The notes under the pieces were generated by a model. The model worked only from the letters and a program-made list of their open reading frames with translations. It was not told the origin of the DNA and did not search any database. Shown in pieces: positions 8,923 through 17,068 of a stretch of 64,000 nt of DNA. Both the position numbers and the translations under genes were made by a program. How positions within the stretch are numbered: position 1 is the stretch's first letter; each line of letters starts with the position of its first letter. This DNA is from BD2-11 sp965221785 (GTDB lineage Bacteria; Gemmatimonadota; Gemmatimonadetes; Longimicrobiales; Gaopeijiaceae): positions 2,294,001 through 2,358,000 of the forward strand of contig CBDCSR010000003.1 in NCBI GenBank assembly GCA_965221785.1. The letters run 5' to 3'.

Positions 8923-9435
8923 ATGCTGCACTTGAACTTGAACGCGCTCGAACGTACGGGTACGCTCCAGTTGCGAGCGGCGTGCCCAGCCGCCGATTTC
9001 GCCCTCCGGGGACGGGGTCCGGAGCTGTCCGGGCCCGTCAGCGTGACTCTGACCGCGAGGTCCATGGCCGCGGGCCAGGTGATGGTCCAGGGAAGGATGT
9101 CGACCACCCTGGCGCAGGTGTGCCGGCGCTGTCTGGAACCCGTCGCGCAGGCGTTTGCGCTGCCGATCCGGTTCGTTTTCGTCCCCGACGATGAATGGGA
9201 CTGCCGGGACGACGGGGAGGTGCACACCTTCCCCGCGCACCTGGCCGAACTCGACATCGCCGGCCCGCTGCGGGAGGAGTTCGCGCTGGCGGCACCGATG
9301 TACGTGGAATGCCGCCCCGACTGCCGGGGACTGTGTCCGGCGTGCGGCTCAAACCGAAACACGGCCCGGTGCGATTGCTCGGCGCCGGATGTCGATGCCC
9401 GATGGGAGAAGCTGCGGGCTCTCACGAATCACTGA
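8923..9435 (+). CDS. yceD: DUF177 (YceD-like) zinc-cluster protein
   Basis: This 170-residue protein belongs to the DUF177/YceD family, which is conserved next to rpmF and linked to 23S rRNA and ribosome biogenesis in bacteria and plastids; its exact role is unsettled. Seen here are CRRCLEP in the middle and a C-terminal cysteine cluster (CRPDCRGLCPACG and CDC), as in other members. Position before rpmF and plsX is the classic arrangement. The ATG at 8923 was preferred because the family homology starts at once with LNLNAL. An in-frame ATG at 8827, overlapping ndk, would add 32 residues that do not look conserved. Confidence 0.85.
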   Translation: MLHLNLNALERTGTLQLRAACPAADFALRGRGPELSGPVSVTLTARSMAAGQVMVQGRMSTTLAQVCRRCLEPVAQAFALPIRFVFVPDDEWDCRDDGEVHTFPAHLAELDIAGPLREEFALAAPMYVECRPDCRGLCPACGSNRNTARCDCSAPDVDARWEKLRALTNH

Positions 9436-9447
9436 GACGAAGAAACC

Positions 9448-9630
9448 ATGGCCGTACCGAAGCGTCGTACATCCAAGCAGCGGCAGCGCAAGCGCCGCAC
9501 GCACCATCGAGCCGAACCCGTCGTGGTGTGGAACTGCCCGCGCTGCGACGATCCGCAGATCCCGCACCGGGTGTGTCCCACCTGCGGCTACTACCGGGAT
9601 CGTCCGGTCATCGAAGTCGAGCTGGACTGA
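9448..9630 (+). CDS. rpmF: 50S ribosomal protein L32
   Basis: This is a small component of the large ribosomal subunit. The 60-residue protein starts MAVPKRRTSKQRQRKRRTH, the signature of L32. It has two Cys pairs, CPRC and CPTC, forming a zinc ribbon, so it is the zinc-binding (C+) form of L32. It sits 12 bases after the DUF177 gene and 25 before plsX; the yceD-rpmF-plsX-fab order ties ribosome supply to membrane-lipid synthesis in many bacteria. Confidence 0.97.
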   Translation: MAVPKRRTSKQRQRKRRTHHRAEPVVVWNCPRCDDPQIPHRVCPTCGYYRDRPVIEVELD

Positions 9631-9655
9631 CCACGCCGGCGGCGACCGGTCCACC

Positions 9656-10645
9656 ATGAGAATCGCGCTCGACGCCATGGGCAGCGACGGCGCCCCCGCG
9701 ACCGAAGTCGCCGGAGCGCTGCACGCCCTTTCCCACGAAGCCGGCGATGTGACCGTCGTGCTGGTGGGAGACCGCGCACGGATCGCGGCGCAACTGGACC
9801 GCCATGGCGTCTCCGAGAGCGGCCGGCTGGAGATCGTCCATGCCGCGGAGCGGGTTTCCCCCAACGAGTCCCCCGCAGCCATCGTGCGCCGCAAGCCCGG
9901 CTCATCCCTCGTGACCGGAGTCGGGCTCCATCGCAGGGGCCGGGTGGACGCCTTCGTCAGCGCCGGACCCACGGGTGCGGTGATGGCGGCGTCGGTGTTT
10001 CTGCTCAAGCGCCTGCCGGGAGTGGACCGGCCCGCCGTCGGAACCCTCATGCCCACCACCAGCCGGGCGCACATGCTGATGCTGGACGCCGGGGCCAACG
10101 TGGACTGCCGGCCCAGCCACCTGCTGCAGTTTGCGTTTCTCGGCCACGTCTACGCCCAGGACCTGATGGGGAGGTCGAAGCCCCGCATCGGGCTGCTGAA
10201 CATCGGCTCCGAGCCGGAGAAGGGTAACGAACGCACGGTGGAGGCATACCGGCTGCTCAGCCGGAGCGGGCTGAACTTCATCGGCAATGTCGAAGGGCGC
10301 GACATCATCCATGGCCGTTGCGACGTACTGGTCACCGACGGATTCGCCGGCAACGTGCTTCTCAAGTTCTACGAGTCGGTGGCGGGGTTCGTAATCCGGG
10401 TGATGGACCGCGAGCAGGAGCGCATCCGCACACCACTGGACCGCTCGACCATCGAGATCCTCGACTACGCCGAATACGGGGGCGCTCCGCTCCTGGGAGT
10501 GAACGGCGTGTCCGTCATCTGCCACGGAAGATCGCCGCCCAAGGCCATCGGCAAGGCCATCGGCGTGGCGGCCAAGGCTGTCAGGACTTCCATGATCGGG
10601 CATATCGCCCGCTACCTGGCCGAAACCGCGGCCCGCATCCCATGA
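9656..10645 (+). CDS. plsX: phosphate acyltransferase PlsX
   Basis: PlsX makes acyl-phosphate from acyl-ACP, the first committed donor for phosphatidic acid in the PlsX/PlsY route. The product is 329 aa from the ATG at 9656, where the family-typical MRIALDAMGSDGAP begins; the frame is open further upstream, but those residues are not PlsX. Other family segments are GPTGAVMAAS, NIGSEPEKGN, VTDGFAGNVLLK and the C-terminal GAPLLGVNG. PlsY, which uses the acyl-phosphate, is encoded at 62574-63209. The stop overlaps the fabH start (ATGA). Confidence 0.95.
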   Translation: MRIALDAMGSDGAPATEVAGALHALSHEAGDVTVVLVGDRARIAAQLDRHGVSESGRLEIVHAAERVSPNESPAAIVRRKPGSSLVTGVGLHRRGRVDAFVSAGPTGAVMAASVFLLKRLPGVDRPAVGTLMPTTSRAHMLMLDAGANVDCRPSHLLQFAFLGHVYAQDLMGRSKPRIGLLNIGSEPEKGNERTVEAYRLLSRSGLNFIGNVEGRDIIHGRCDVLVTDGFAGNVLLKFYESVAGFVIRVMDREQERIRTPLDRSTIEILDYAEYGGAPLLGVNGVSVICHGRSPPKAIGKAIGVAAKAVRTSMIGHIARYLAETAARIP

Positions 10646-11628
10646 CGCGACCCATCAGCGAAGTCGCCAGCACGGGACGGTTCCTCCCGGACCGCGTCCT
10701 CACCAACGAGGACTGGACGCGCATGGTGGACACGACCGAGCAGTGGATCGTGGAGCGCACCGGCATTCACGAGCGCCGCGTCGCGAGTTCGTGCACCTCC
10801 GTGTGCGACATGGGCGTTGCCGCGGCGGAGCAGGCTCTCGAGCGGGCCGGGGTAAGCGCCGGAGATGTGGACCTGCTGCTGGTCTCCACCGCCACGCCCG
10901 ACAGGCTGCTGCCCTCCACCGCGTGCGACATTCAGGCCCGGCTGGGCGCCAACGGGGCGGCGGCCATGGACATCTCCGCTGCCTGCACCGGATACCTCTA
11001 CATCCTGGCCCTGGCGGAGGGCTATATCGCCAGCGGCATGGGCGAGGTGGTCCTGGTGGTGTCCACCGAGAAGATGACGTCGATCATGGACTGGGAGGAC
11101 CGGTCGACGGCGGTGCTGTTCGGGGACGGGGCGGGCGCCAGCGTTATCCGCCGCGCGACCGGCGACCGGGGGATTCTCGCCAACGACATCCGGTCCGACG
11201 GGAAGCTCGCGGACCTGCTTCAGAGGCCGGGCGGAGGCGCCCTCCGGCCCTTCGACGAATCCGTCCTCGCTGATCGGTCCCACCTGCTGCTCATGGAAGG
11301 CCGGGAGGTATTCAAGAACGCGGTGCGGGCGATGTCCAGGTCGTCCCGCCTCGCCATTCGGCAGGCCGGCTGGGAGGCGGATGACGTCGACCTCCTGATC
11401 CCCCACCAGGCCAACATCCGCATCATCGAGGCGACCGCCCGCTACGCGCGCGTTCCCATGGAAAAGGTTTACGTCAACGTCCACCGCTATGGCAACATCA
11501 GCTCGGCGACGGTCCCGGTCGCGCTCGACGAAGCGCTGGAGCGGGGCCGCATCGGACCCGGATCCAACGTCCTGCTGGTCGCCTTCGGGGCAGGCCTCAC
11601 GTGGGGCGCCACGGCCCTCCGCGTGTAG
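10642..11628 (+). CDS. fabH: beta-ketoacyl-ACP synthase III
   Basis: FabH condenses acetyl-CoA (or a branched acyl-CoA) with malonyl-ACP to start fatty acid synthesis. The 328-residue protein has the thiolase fold and a complete catalytic triad: Cys115 in SAACTG, His255 in LIPHQAN and Asn285 in YGNISSA. It overlaps plsX by 4 bp and is followed 26 bases later by fabD. Primer preference cannot be told from the sequence alone. Confidence 0.96.
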   Translation: MTRPISEVASTGRFLPDRVLTNEDWTRMVDTTEQWIVERTGIHERRVASSCTSVCDMGVAAAEQALERAGVSAGDVDLLLVSTATPDRLLPSTACDIQARLGANGAAAMDISAACTGYLYILALAEGYIASGMGEVVLVVSTEKMTSIMDWEDRSTAVLFGDGAGASVIRRATGDRGILANDIRSDGKLADLLQRPGGGALRPFDESVLADRSHLLLMEGREVFKNAVRAMSRSSRLAIRQAGWEADDVDLLIPHQANIRIIEATARYARVPMEKVYVNVHRYGNISSATVPVALDEALERGRIGPGSNVLLVAFGAGLTWGATALRV

Positions 11629-11654
11629 CGGCCGCTACCGTCGATCATCGTCGG

Positions 11655-12605
11655 ATGTCACTGGCTCTCCTCTTCCCCGGACAGGGGTCGCAGGTCCCCG
11701 GGATGGGACGCGACCTCGCAGCCGCGTATCCGGAGGCTGCGCGGGTTTTTGAGCGCGCGGACGACATCCTCGGATTCTCCCTCTCGCGCCTCGCCTGGGA
11801 AGGCCCCGAGGACCAGCTGCTGCAGACGCACAACGCACAGCCCGCGATCCTGGTCCACTCCCTCGCCGCACTCGCGGTCCTGAGGCCGCGGCTGGGACCC
11901 GTCGCCTGCGCCGCGGGGCATTCGCTGGGTGAACTCTCCGCCCACGCGGCCGCGGGTACGCTCGGGTTCGCGGATGCCGTGCACGCCGTGCGGCGCAGAG
12001 GCGAGCTGATGCGGGAATCGGGGCGCGCCCGCCCGGGCGCCATGGCGGCCATCCTGGGCCTAGGGGAACCCGAGGTGCGCGAAGCGTGCCGGGCCGTGTC
12101 GAGGAAGGGACTGGTCTGTGTTCCGGCCAACTTCAACGCCCCCGGGCAGATCGTGGTCAGCGGGGATGCGGAGGCGATCGACGAGGTCCTGGTGCGCGCC
12201 AGGCAAGCCGGTGCCCGGCGGGCCGTGCGCCTGGCCGTGTCCGGCGCCTTTCATTCGCCACTCATGGCCGGGGCAGAGGAGGGTTTGCGGAAGTGTTTTC
12301 GCAACCTATCTTTCGGACCGCCCGAGTTTCCGGTCTTTTCGAACGTGACCGCCGGGGCCGTCCGGGATCCCGGCCTCGCGCGTCGGCTGTTGGTCCGGCA
12401 GCTCACTTCTCCGGTATTGTGGTCCCAATCAGTCAGGTCAATGGTCGAAAGCGGGGTGGAGCGATTCGTCGAGATCGGTCCCGGGTCCGTGCTGCGTGGA
12501 TTGAGCCGGCGCAACGCCCGGGGCGTCAAGGCCGTCTGCGTGGGCACGGCACGCGCCGTCCGGAAGCTGTTCCCCGACCCCGTCGCGGCCGGGAGCACGC
12601 CATGA
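11655..12605 (+). CDS. fabD: malonyl-CoA:ACP transacylase
   Basis: FabD loads malonyl groups onto ACP for chain elongation. The product is 316 aa from the ATG at 11655. It opens with ALLFPGQGSQ and carries the nucleophile elbow GHSLGE with Ser90; a GAFHSPLM segment near residue 200 supplies the catalytic His. The length and motif order are standard. The TGA overlaps the fabG ATG, and ACP, its partner, is encoded two genes downstream. Confidence 0.95.
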   Translation: MSLALLFPGQGSQVPGMGRDLAAAYPEAARVFERADDILGFSLSRLAWEGPEDQLLQTHNAQPAILVHSLAALAVLRPRLGPVACAAGHSLGELSAHAAAGTLGFADAVHAVRRRGELMRESGRARPGAMAAILGLGEPEVREACRAVSRKGLVCVPANFNAPGQIVVSGDAEAIDEVLVRARQAGARRAVRLAVSGAFHSPLMAGAEEGLRKCFRNLSFGPPEFPVFSNVTAGAVRDPGLARRLLVRQLTSPVLWSQSVRSMVESGVERFVEIGPGSVLRGLSRRNARGVKAVCVGTARAVRKLFPDPVAAGSTP

Positions 12606-13342
12606 GCGGCGCGCTGGCCGGACAGACCGCCCTGGTAACCGGCGGATCGCGGGGCATAGGGTACGCGATATCACAGGTCCTCGCACGAGACGGGGCTCGG
12701 GTGGCCATCGTGGACATCGACGAAGAAGGGGCCGGCTCGGCCGCCGCTCGACTCGAGGGCGCCGGTCACGCCGGCTACTTCTGCGATGTTGGAGATCCGG
12801 GGCAGTGCAGCGCTACTGTCGCCGCGGTGACCAGGGCCCAGGGTATCGTGACGATACTGATCAACAACGCGGGGATCACCCGGGACAATCTTCTCCTGCG
12901 CATGAAGGACGAGGACTGGAATGCGGTGATCAGGGTCAACCTCACGGGCGCCTTCAACATGACCCGCGCCGCCTGCAGGGGCATGATGAAGCGCCGATCC
13001 GGCTCCATCGTCAACATCAGTTCCGTAATCGGCCTGATGGGCAACGCCGGTCAGACCAACTACGGGGCCTCCAAGGCGGGGCTGGTGGGGCTCACCAAGA
13101 GCGTCGCACGCGAGCTTGCCAAGCGCGGAGTGCGCTGCAACGCGATCGCTCCCGGGTACATCGCGACGGACATGACCGCCGGCCTGGACGAACGCACCAC
13201 CGGAGAGCTCGGAGCGCGCATCCCGATGGGCAGGCTGGGAGAGCCTTCCGACGTTGCCGACGTTGCGCGGTTTCTCGCTGGACCGGAAGCCCGGTACGTT
13301 ACCGGTCAGGTCCTGGCCGTGGACGGCGGCATGGCGATGTAG
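12602..13342 (+). CDS. fabG: 3-oxoacyl-ACP reductase
   Basis: FabG is an NADPH-dependent short-chain dehydrogenase that reduces 3-oxoacyl-ACP to 3-hydroxyacyl-ACP. The 246-residue protein has the cofactor turn TGGSRGIG (13-20), the structural NNAG (88-91) and an active-site Ser-Tyr-Lys set (NISS at 138-141, Tyr154, Lys158). The C-terminal YVTGQVLAVDGGM is typical of FabG. Location between fabD and acpP makes this assignment safer than for isolated members of the large SDR family. Confidence 0.95.
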   Translation: MSGALAGQTALVTGGSRGIGYAISQVLARDGARVAIVDIDEEGAGSAAARLEGAGHAGYFCDVGDPGQCSATVAAVTRAQGIVTILINNAGITRDNLLLRMKDEDWNAVIRVNLTGAFNMTRAACRGMMKRRSGSIVNISSVIGLMGNAGQTNYGASKAGLVGLTKSVARELAKRGVRCNAIAPGYIATDMTAGLDERTTGELGARIPMGRLGEPSDVADVARFLAGPEARYVTGQVLAVDGGMAM

Positions 13343-13397
13343 CCCGATGATCACTCATTAGCGGCGGAAGACCGCGACACAAGGGAGGAACAGGGAG

Positions 13398-13640
13398 ATG
13401 GCGGACAGCATCGAGGGCCGGGTCAAGGACATCATCGTCACTGAACTCGGCGTCGAGGAGGATCAGGTCACCAGCGAGGCTTCGTTCATGGAGGATCTCG
13501 GAGCCGATTCGCTGGACACCGTGGAACTGGTGATGGCCTTTGAAGAGGAGTTCGGAATCGACATTCCCGACTCCGATGCCGAGCAGATGCGCACCGTGGG
13601 AGACGCGATCGGCTACATTCGCAAGGCCGCCGCATCCTGA
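13398..13640 (+). CDS. acpP: acyl carrier protein
   Basis: This is the 80-residue acidic carrier of growing acyl chains. GADSLDTVELVM contains Ser38, the site of 4'-phosphopantetheine attachment. A strong GGAGG ribosome site (GGGAGGAACAGGGAG) precedes the ATG, fitting the high expression expected of ACP. The gene is flanked by fabG and fabF as in the classic fab cluster. Confidence 0.97.
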   Translation: MADSIEGRVKDIIVTELGVEEDQVTSEASFMEDLGADSLDTVELVMAFEEEFGIDIPDSDAEQMRTVGDAIGYIRKAAAS

Positions 13641-13680
13641 CCCCTCTGCGCGGGAGAGGCGCCGCACGGCGCGAAGACAC

Positions 13681-14967
13681 ATGAGCGGCCCTTCGGAGAA
13701 CGGTATCGCCCGGCCAGGCCGGCGGGTTGTCGTTACCGGCATCGGGATGATCACTCCCCTCGGCCACGATGTCCCGTCTTCCTGGACTGCCCTGCTGGCC
13801 GGTACGAATGGCGGCGGCCCAATCACCCACTTCGACCCCGACGACCGCTTCGCGACCCGGATCGCCTGCGAAGTCAGGGATTTCGATCCCTCCGCGCACC
13901 TGAACAAGCGGGAGATACGGCGCTACGACCGCTTCGCGCAGTTCGCCGTGGTAGCCGCTTCGGAGGCCATGGCCTCCGCGGGGCTCGAGGGCTGCCCGCC
14001 CGGTGTGCGCCCGGAACGCTTCGGCGTGATCATCGGCAGCGGGATCGGCGGCGTCGACACCTACGAGAGCCAGGTCCGCAAGCTGGTGAAGTTCGGGCCG
14101 CGCCGCATCAGTCCCTTCTTCGTTCCGATGTTCATTCCCAACATCGGCTCGGGGCTGGTTTCGATTCGTTACGGCGCGCAGGGTCCGAACCACTCCACCG
14201 TGTCGGCGTGTTCCTCCGGGGCGCACGCCATCGGCGACGCCCTCCGCGTCATCCAGCGAGGAGACGCCGACGTGATGGTGGCCGGGGGCGCGGAGGCCGC
14301 CATCGTGCCCATCTCCATCGCCGGCTTCGCCTCCATGAAGGCGATGTCCAGACGCAACGACACCCCGGAGACCGCGAGCCGCCCCTTCGACGCCACCCGT
14401 GACGGCTTCGTCATCGGAGAGGGCGCGGGCTGCCTGGTGCTCGAGTCGCTCGACACCGCCGAGGCGCGAGGAGCGCGCATTCTGGGGGAGGTCGCGGGCT
14501 GCGGCGCCACCGCGGACGCCTACCACATCACCGCGCCGGTTCCGGGAGGCGCGGGAGCCCAGCAGGCCATGCGGCTGGCGCTGGAGGATGGCGGAATCGC
14601 GCCGGAGGAAGTCGGCTACATCAACGCGCACGGGACGTCGACCCCCTACAACGACGAGGTCGAGACGGCCGCCATCAAGGCGGTGCTGGGAGAGGAAGCG
14701 GCCCGGGCGACCATCGTGGGCGGCACCAAGTCGATGACAGGGCACACGCTGGGTGCGGCGGGCGCGATCGAGTCGGTCATCTCGGTGATGGTGCTGATGG
14801 AGGGCCGGATCCCCCCCACGACCAACTACGAGCACCCCGACCCCGAGTGCGACCTCGACTACGCCACCGACGGCATGGTCGAGAGACCTGTCGAGGCCGC
14901 CCTCTCCAACTCGTTTGGTTTCGGAGGGCATAACGTATGTCTCGCCTTCCGGCGCTGGCACGCCTGA
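13681..14967 (+). CDS. fabF: beta-ketoacyl-ACP synthase II
   Basis: FabF carries out the elongating condensation of acyl-ACP with malonyl-ACP. The product is 428 aa from the ATG at 13681. Catalytic residues are visible: Cys177 in VSACSSG, His317 in NAHGTSTP, Lys350 and His355 in TKSMTGHTLGAAG. The C-terminal NSFGFGGHN loop is present. The frame is open further upstream, but those codons overlap acpP and are not FabF-like. The last gene of the fab block proper, it is followed by ispF after 31 bases. Confidence 0.95.
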   Translation: MSGPSENGIARPGRRVVVTGIGMITPLGHDVPSSWTALLAGTNGGGPITHFDPDDRFATRIACEVRDFDPSAHLNKREIRRYDRFAQFAVVAASEAMASAGLEGCPPGVRPERFGVIIGSGIGGVDTYESQVRKLVKFGPRRISPFFVPMFIPNIGSGLVSIRYGAQGPNHSTVSACSSGAHAIGDALRVIQRGDADVMVAGGAEAAIVPISIAGFASMKAMSRRNDTPETASRPFDATRDGFVIGEGAGCLVLESLDTAEARGARILGEVAGCGATADAYHITAPVPGGAGAQQAMRLALEDGGIAPEEVGYINAHGTSTPYNDEVETAAIKAVLGEEAARATIVGGTKSMTGHTLGAAGAIESVISVMVLMEGRIPPTTNYEHPDPECDLDYATDGMVERPVEAALSNSFGFGGHNVCLAFRRWHA

Positions 14968-14998
14968 GCGAGCCCACCCGCGCCTCCCGGGGCCCGCC

Positions 14999-15520
14999 AT
15001 GAGAGTGGGCACGGGATACGACTCCCACCGCTTCGACCCGGACCGGAAGCTGATTCTGGGAGGCGTCGAGATCCCCGGGGTTCCGGGCCTGGCCGGCCAT
15101 TCCGATGGCGATGCAGTGGCCCATGCCGTCACCGACGCCCTGCTCGGAGCCGCGGCCGAAGGCGACATCGGAAGCCACTTTCCCCCGGGAGATCCGCGCT
15201 GGCGTGACGCCGACTCCATGGACCTGCTCGGCCGGGTGGTCGCTCTCCTCCGGCAGCGCGGACTGCGGACGATCAACGTGGACGTGACGGTGATCTGCGA
15301 AGCACCCCGCATCGGACCGCACGCGGCCGGCATGCGCGCGCGCATCGCCGATGTGCTCGGGATCGGGTCGGACGCAGTTTCGATCAAGGGAAAGACGAAC
15401 GAGGGAATGGGCTGGATCGGGGCCGGCGAAGGGATTGCCGTGCACGCCGTCGCGCTCATCGGGGAGGAGGCAACATGGACGCGACGCTCGACTTCCTCGC
15501 GTCACTCCCCGCCGGGCTGA
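14999..15520 (+). CDS. ispF: 2-C-methyl-D-erythritol 2,4-cyclodiphosphate synthase
   Basis: IspF catalyses the ring-closing step of the MEP isoprenoid pathway. The zinc ligands Asp8, His10 and His42 occupy the standard positions in GYDSHRF and in the helix after HSDGDA. Other signatures are GSHFPPGD and GKTNEGMGWIG. The family ends shortly after the VHAVALI strand. Here the frame continues for about 17 more residues (ATWTRRSTSS...), because the reading frame overlaps the next gene by 46 bp; the tail is probably tolerated rather than functional. Confidence 0.94.
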   Translation: MRVGTGYDSHRFDPDRKLILGGVEIPGVPGLAGHSDGDAVAHAVTDALLGAAAEGDIGSHFPPGDPRWRDADSMDLLGRVVALLRQRGLRTINVDVTVICEAPRIGPHAAGMRARIADVLGIGSDAVSIKGKTNEGMGWIGAGEGIAVHAVALIGEEATWTRRSTSSRHSPPG

Positions 15521-16095
15521 CCTACCTGGTGCTGGGAGCGGGAGCAGCCCTCGAAAACATCGTGCCCCCGGTTCCCGCCGACACGTTCATCCTGCTGGGA
15601 GGCTTCCTGGCCGTGCGCGGCCCGGCGGATGTGGTGGTGGTCTTTCTGGTGACCTGGCTGGCCAACACCGCGGGCGCCCTGCTGGTCTACGGCGCGGGTC
15701 ACCGCTTCGGCCCGCCCTTCTTCGAGGCCCGGTTCGGCCGGCTGCTGCTTCAGCCGGAGCAGCTCGCGCGCCTGCGGCGCTTCTACCGGAGGCGAGGAAC
15801 ACCGGCCATCTTCTTCGCCCGCTTTCTTCCCGGGCTGCGCGCGGTCGTGCCTGCTTTCGCGGGGGTCGCCCGGCTGTCCCTGCCCTCCGTCGCCGTGCCG
15901 GTAGCGGCGGCTTCCGCCATATGGTACGGTGGGCTGGTCTGGCTGGGAACGATTGCCGGGGAGAACGTCGACACCATACTCGAGTGGTACGCGACCGCCA
16001 ACCGCCTCCTGCTGGTCGTAGCGACCGCGGTCGTCGCGGTGATCCTGCTGGCGTGGCATCGCACCCGCCGGCGGGCATCCGATTCCGGGAAATGA
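15475..16095 (+). CDS. DedA/VTT-domain membrane protein
   Basis: This is an inner-membrane protein of the DedA (SNARE-associated/VTT) family, members of which act as lipid scramblases or flippases, for example for undecaprenyl phosphate. The 206-residue protein has hydrophobic segments at both ends. The re-entrant motif ENIVPPVPADTFILLGGF lies near residues 27-44, and FFARFLPGLRAVVPAFAG near 111-128 is the conserved second half. The start is supported by a good GGAGGAG ribosome site. It begins inside the ispF 3' end (46-bp overlap) and its stop overlaps xerD by 4 bp. The exact substrate cannot be assigned. Confidence 0.88.
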   Translation: MDATLDFLASLPAGLTYLVLGAGAALENIVPPVPADTFILLGGFLAVRGPADVVVVFLVTWLANTAGALLVYGAGHRFGPPFFEARFGRLLLQPEQLARLRRFYRRRGTPAIFFARFLPGLRAVVPAFAGVARLSLPSVAVPVAAASAIWYGGLVWLGTIAGENVDTILEWYATANRLLLVVATAVVAVILLAWHRTRRRASDSGK

Positions 16096-17009
16096 CGGGG
16101 GAACGGGACAAGCCGGTCGCGAGGGCTTTCCGGGAGGAGCTCTTCGCGGACTACCTGGCCTTCGAGCGAGGGCTCTCGGCGAGCACCATGGAGGCGTACG
16201 GGCGCGATGTCGCGCGGCTGATCGGGTACCTGTCGGACCGCGGCATCGTCCGCCCGCAGGACGTCACCCGCCTCGAGCTCCGGGACTATGTGTACTCGCT
16301 CAAGGACAGGGGCCTGGCGCCGACCTCGATCCGGCGCGCCCTGTCGTCGATGCGGGCGTACTTCGCCTTCCTTCTGGAAGAAGAGGCCATCGAGACGGAC
16401 CCCACCGAGCAGATCGAGTCGCCGCGCGTGTGGCGCACCCTCCCCGGAGTGCTGAGCATGCGGGAGACGGAACGGCTGCTGGAGTCGCCGGAGCTGTCCG
16501 ATCCGCTGTGTTGGCGCAACCGGGCCGTGCTGGAGCTGCTGTACGCGACCGGCATGCGCGTCTCCGAACTCACGGGCCTTCCCCTGCACAGCCTCGACCT
16601 CGAGGATCGCACCTGCCTGGTGTACGGGAAGGGCGCGAAGGAGCGGATGGTACCCTTCGGCCGCGCCGCCCGGCGTGCGCTGACGCGCTATCTGCGGGAC
16701 GTGCGGCCGGAGCTGGAGCGGGGCAGGGGCGAAGGAATGTTCTTCCTCAGCGCCAGAGGCCGGCCGCTCACCCGCATGGCGGTATGGACCATCGTGCGCA
16801 AGGCGCGCGACCGGGCAGAGATCGAGAGACCCGTCTCCCCTCACACCCTCCGACACAGTTGCGCGACCCATCTGCTGGAGGGAGGCGCGGACCTGGCCGC
16901 GGTTCAGGAGCTGCTCGGCCACGTCGACATCGCCACCACCGAGATCTACACGCACGTGGACCGGGAATACGTGCACGAGATGCACCGGACTCATCACCCC
17001 AGGGGATGA
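16092..17009 (+). CDS. xerD: tyrosine recombinase XerD/XerC-like
   Basis: This site-specific recombinase most likely resolves chromosome dimers at dif. The 305-residue protein has an N-terminal SAM-like DNA-binding domain (about 12-100) and a C-terminal catalytic domain. All active-site residues are present: Arg156 (TGMRVSEL), Lys180 (GKGAKER), His251 and Arg254 (HTLRHSCATHLL), His277 (LLGHVDI) and the nucleophile Tyr286 (EIYTHV). The lack of phage or integron genes nearby argues for a housekeeping Xer rather than an integrase. The XerC/XerD distinction rests on overall resemblance only. Confidence 0.88.
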   Translation: MTGERDKPVARAFREELFADYLAFERGLSASTMEAYGRDVARLIGYLSDRGIVRPQDVTRLELRDYVYSLKDRGLAPTSIRRALSSMRAYFAFLLEEEAIETDPTEQIESPRVWRTLPGVLSMRETERLLESPELSDPLCWRNRAVLELLYATGMRVSELTGLPLHSLDLEDRTCLVYGKGAKERMVPFGRAARRALTRYLRDVRPELERGRGEGMFFLSARGRPLTRMAVWTIVRKARDRAEIERPVSPHTLRHSCATHLLEGGADLAAVQELLGHVDIATTEIYTHVDREYVHEMHRTHHPRG

Positions 17010-17024
17010 CTCGAGAGAGGGAGC

Positions 17025-17040
17025 CCGGGGGCAGCCCCGG
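17025..17040. terminator. GC-rich hairpin between convergent xerD and S41 protease
   Basis: CCGGGG (17025-17030) pairs exactly with CCCCGG (17035-17040) across a GCAG loop. It lies between two genes pointing at each other, where a bidirectional transcription stop is expected. No T-run follows on either strand, so termination is only a suggestion. Confidence 0.35.
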
Positions 17041-17068
17041 CGGAGGCGCCGTGTGGGCCCGAAGCCCG

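Noticed and set aside
16092..17009. Integrase of a mobile element
   Set aside because: The XerD-like recombinase is embedded in a housekeeping operon. No attachment repeats, cargo or phage genes adjoin it.
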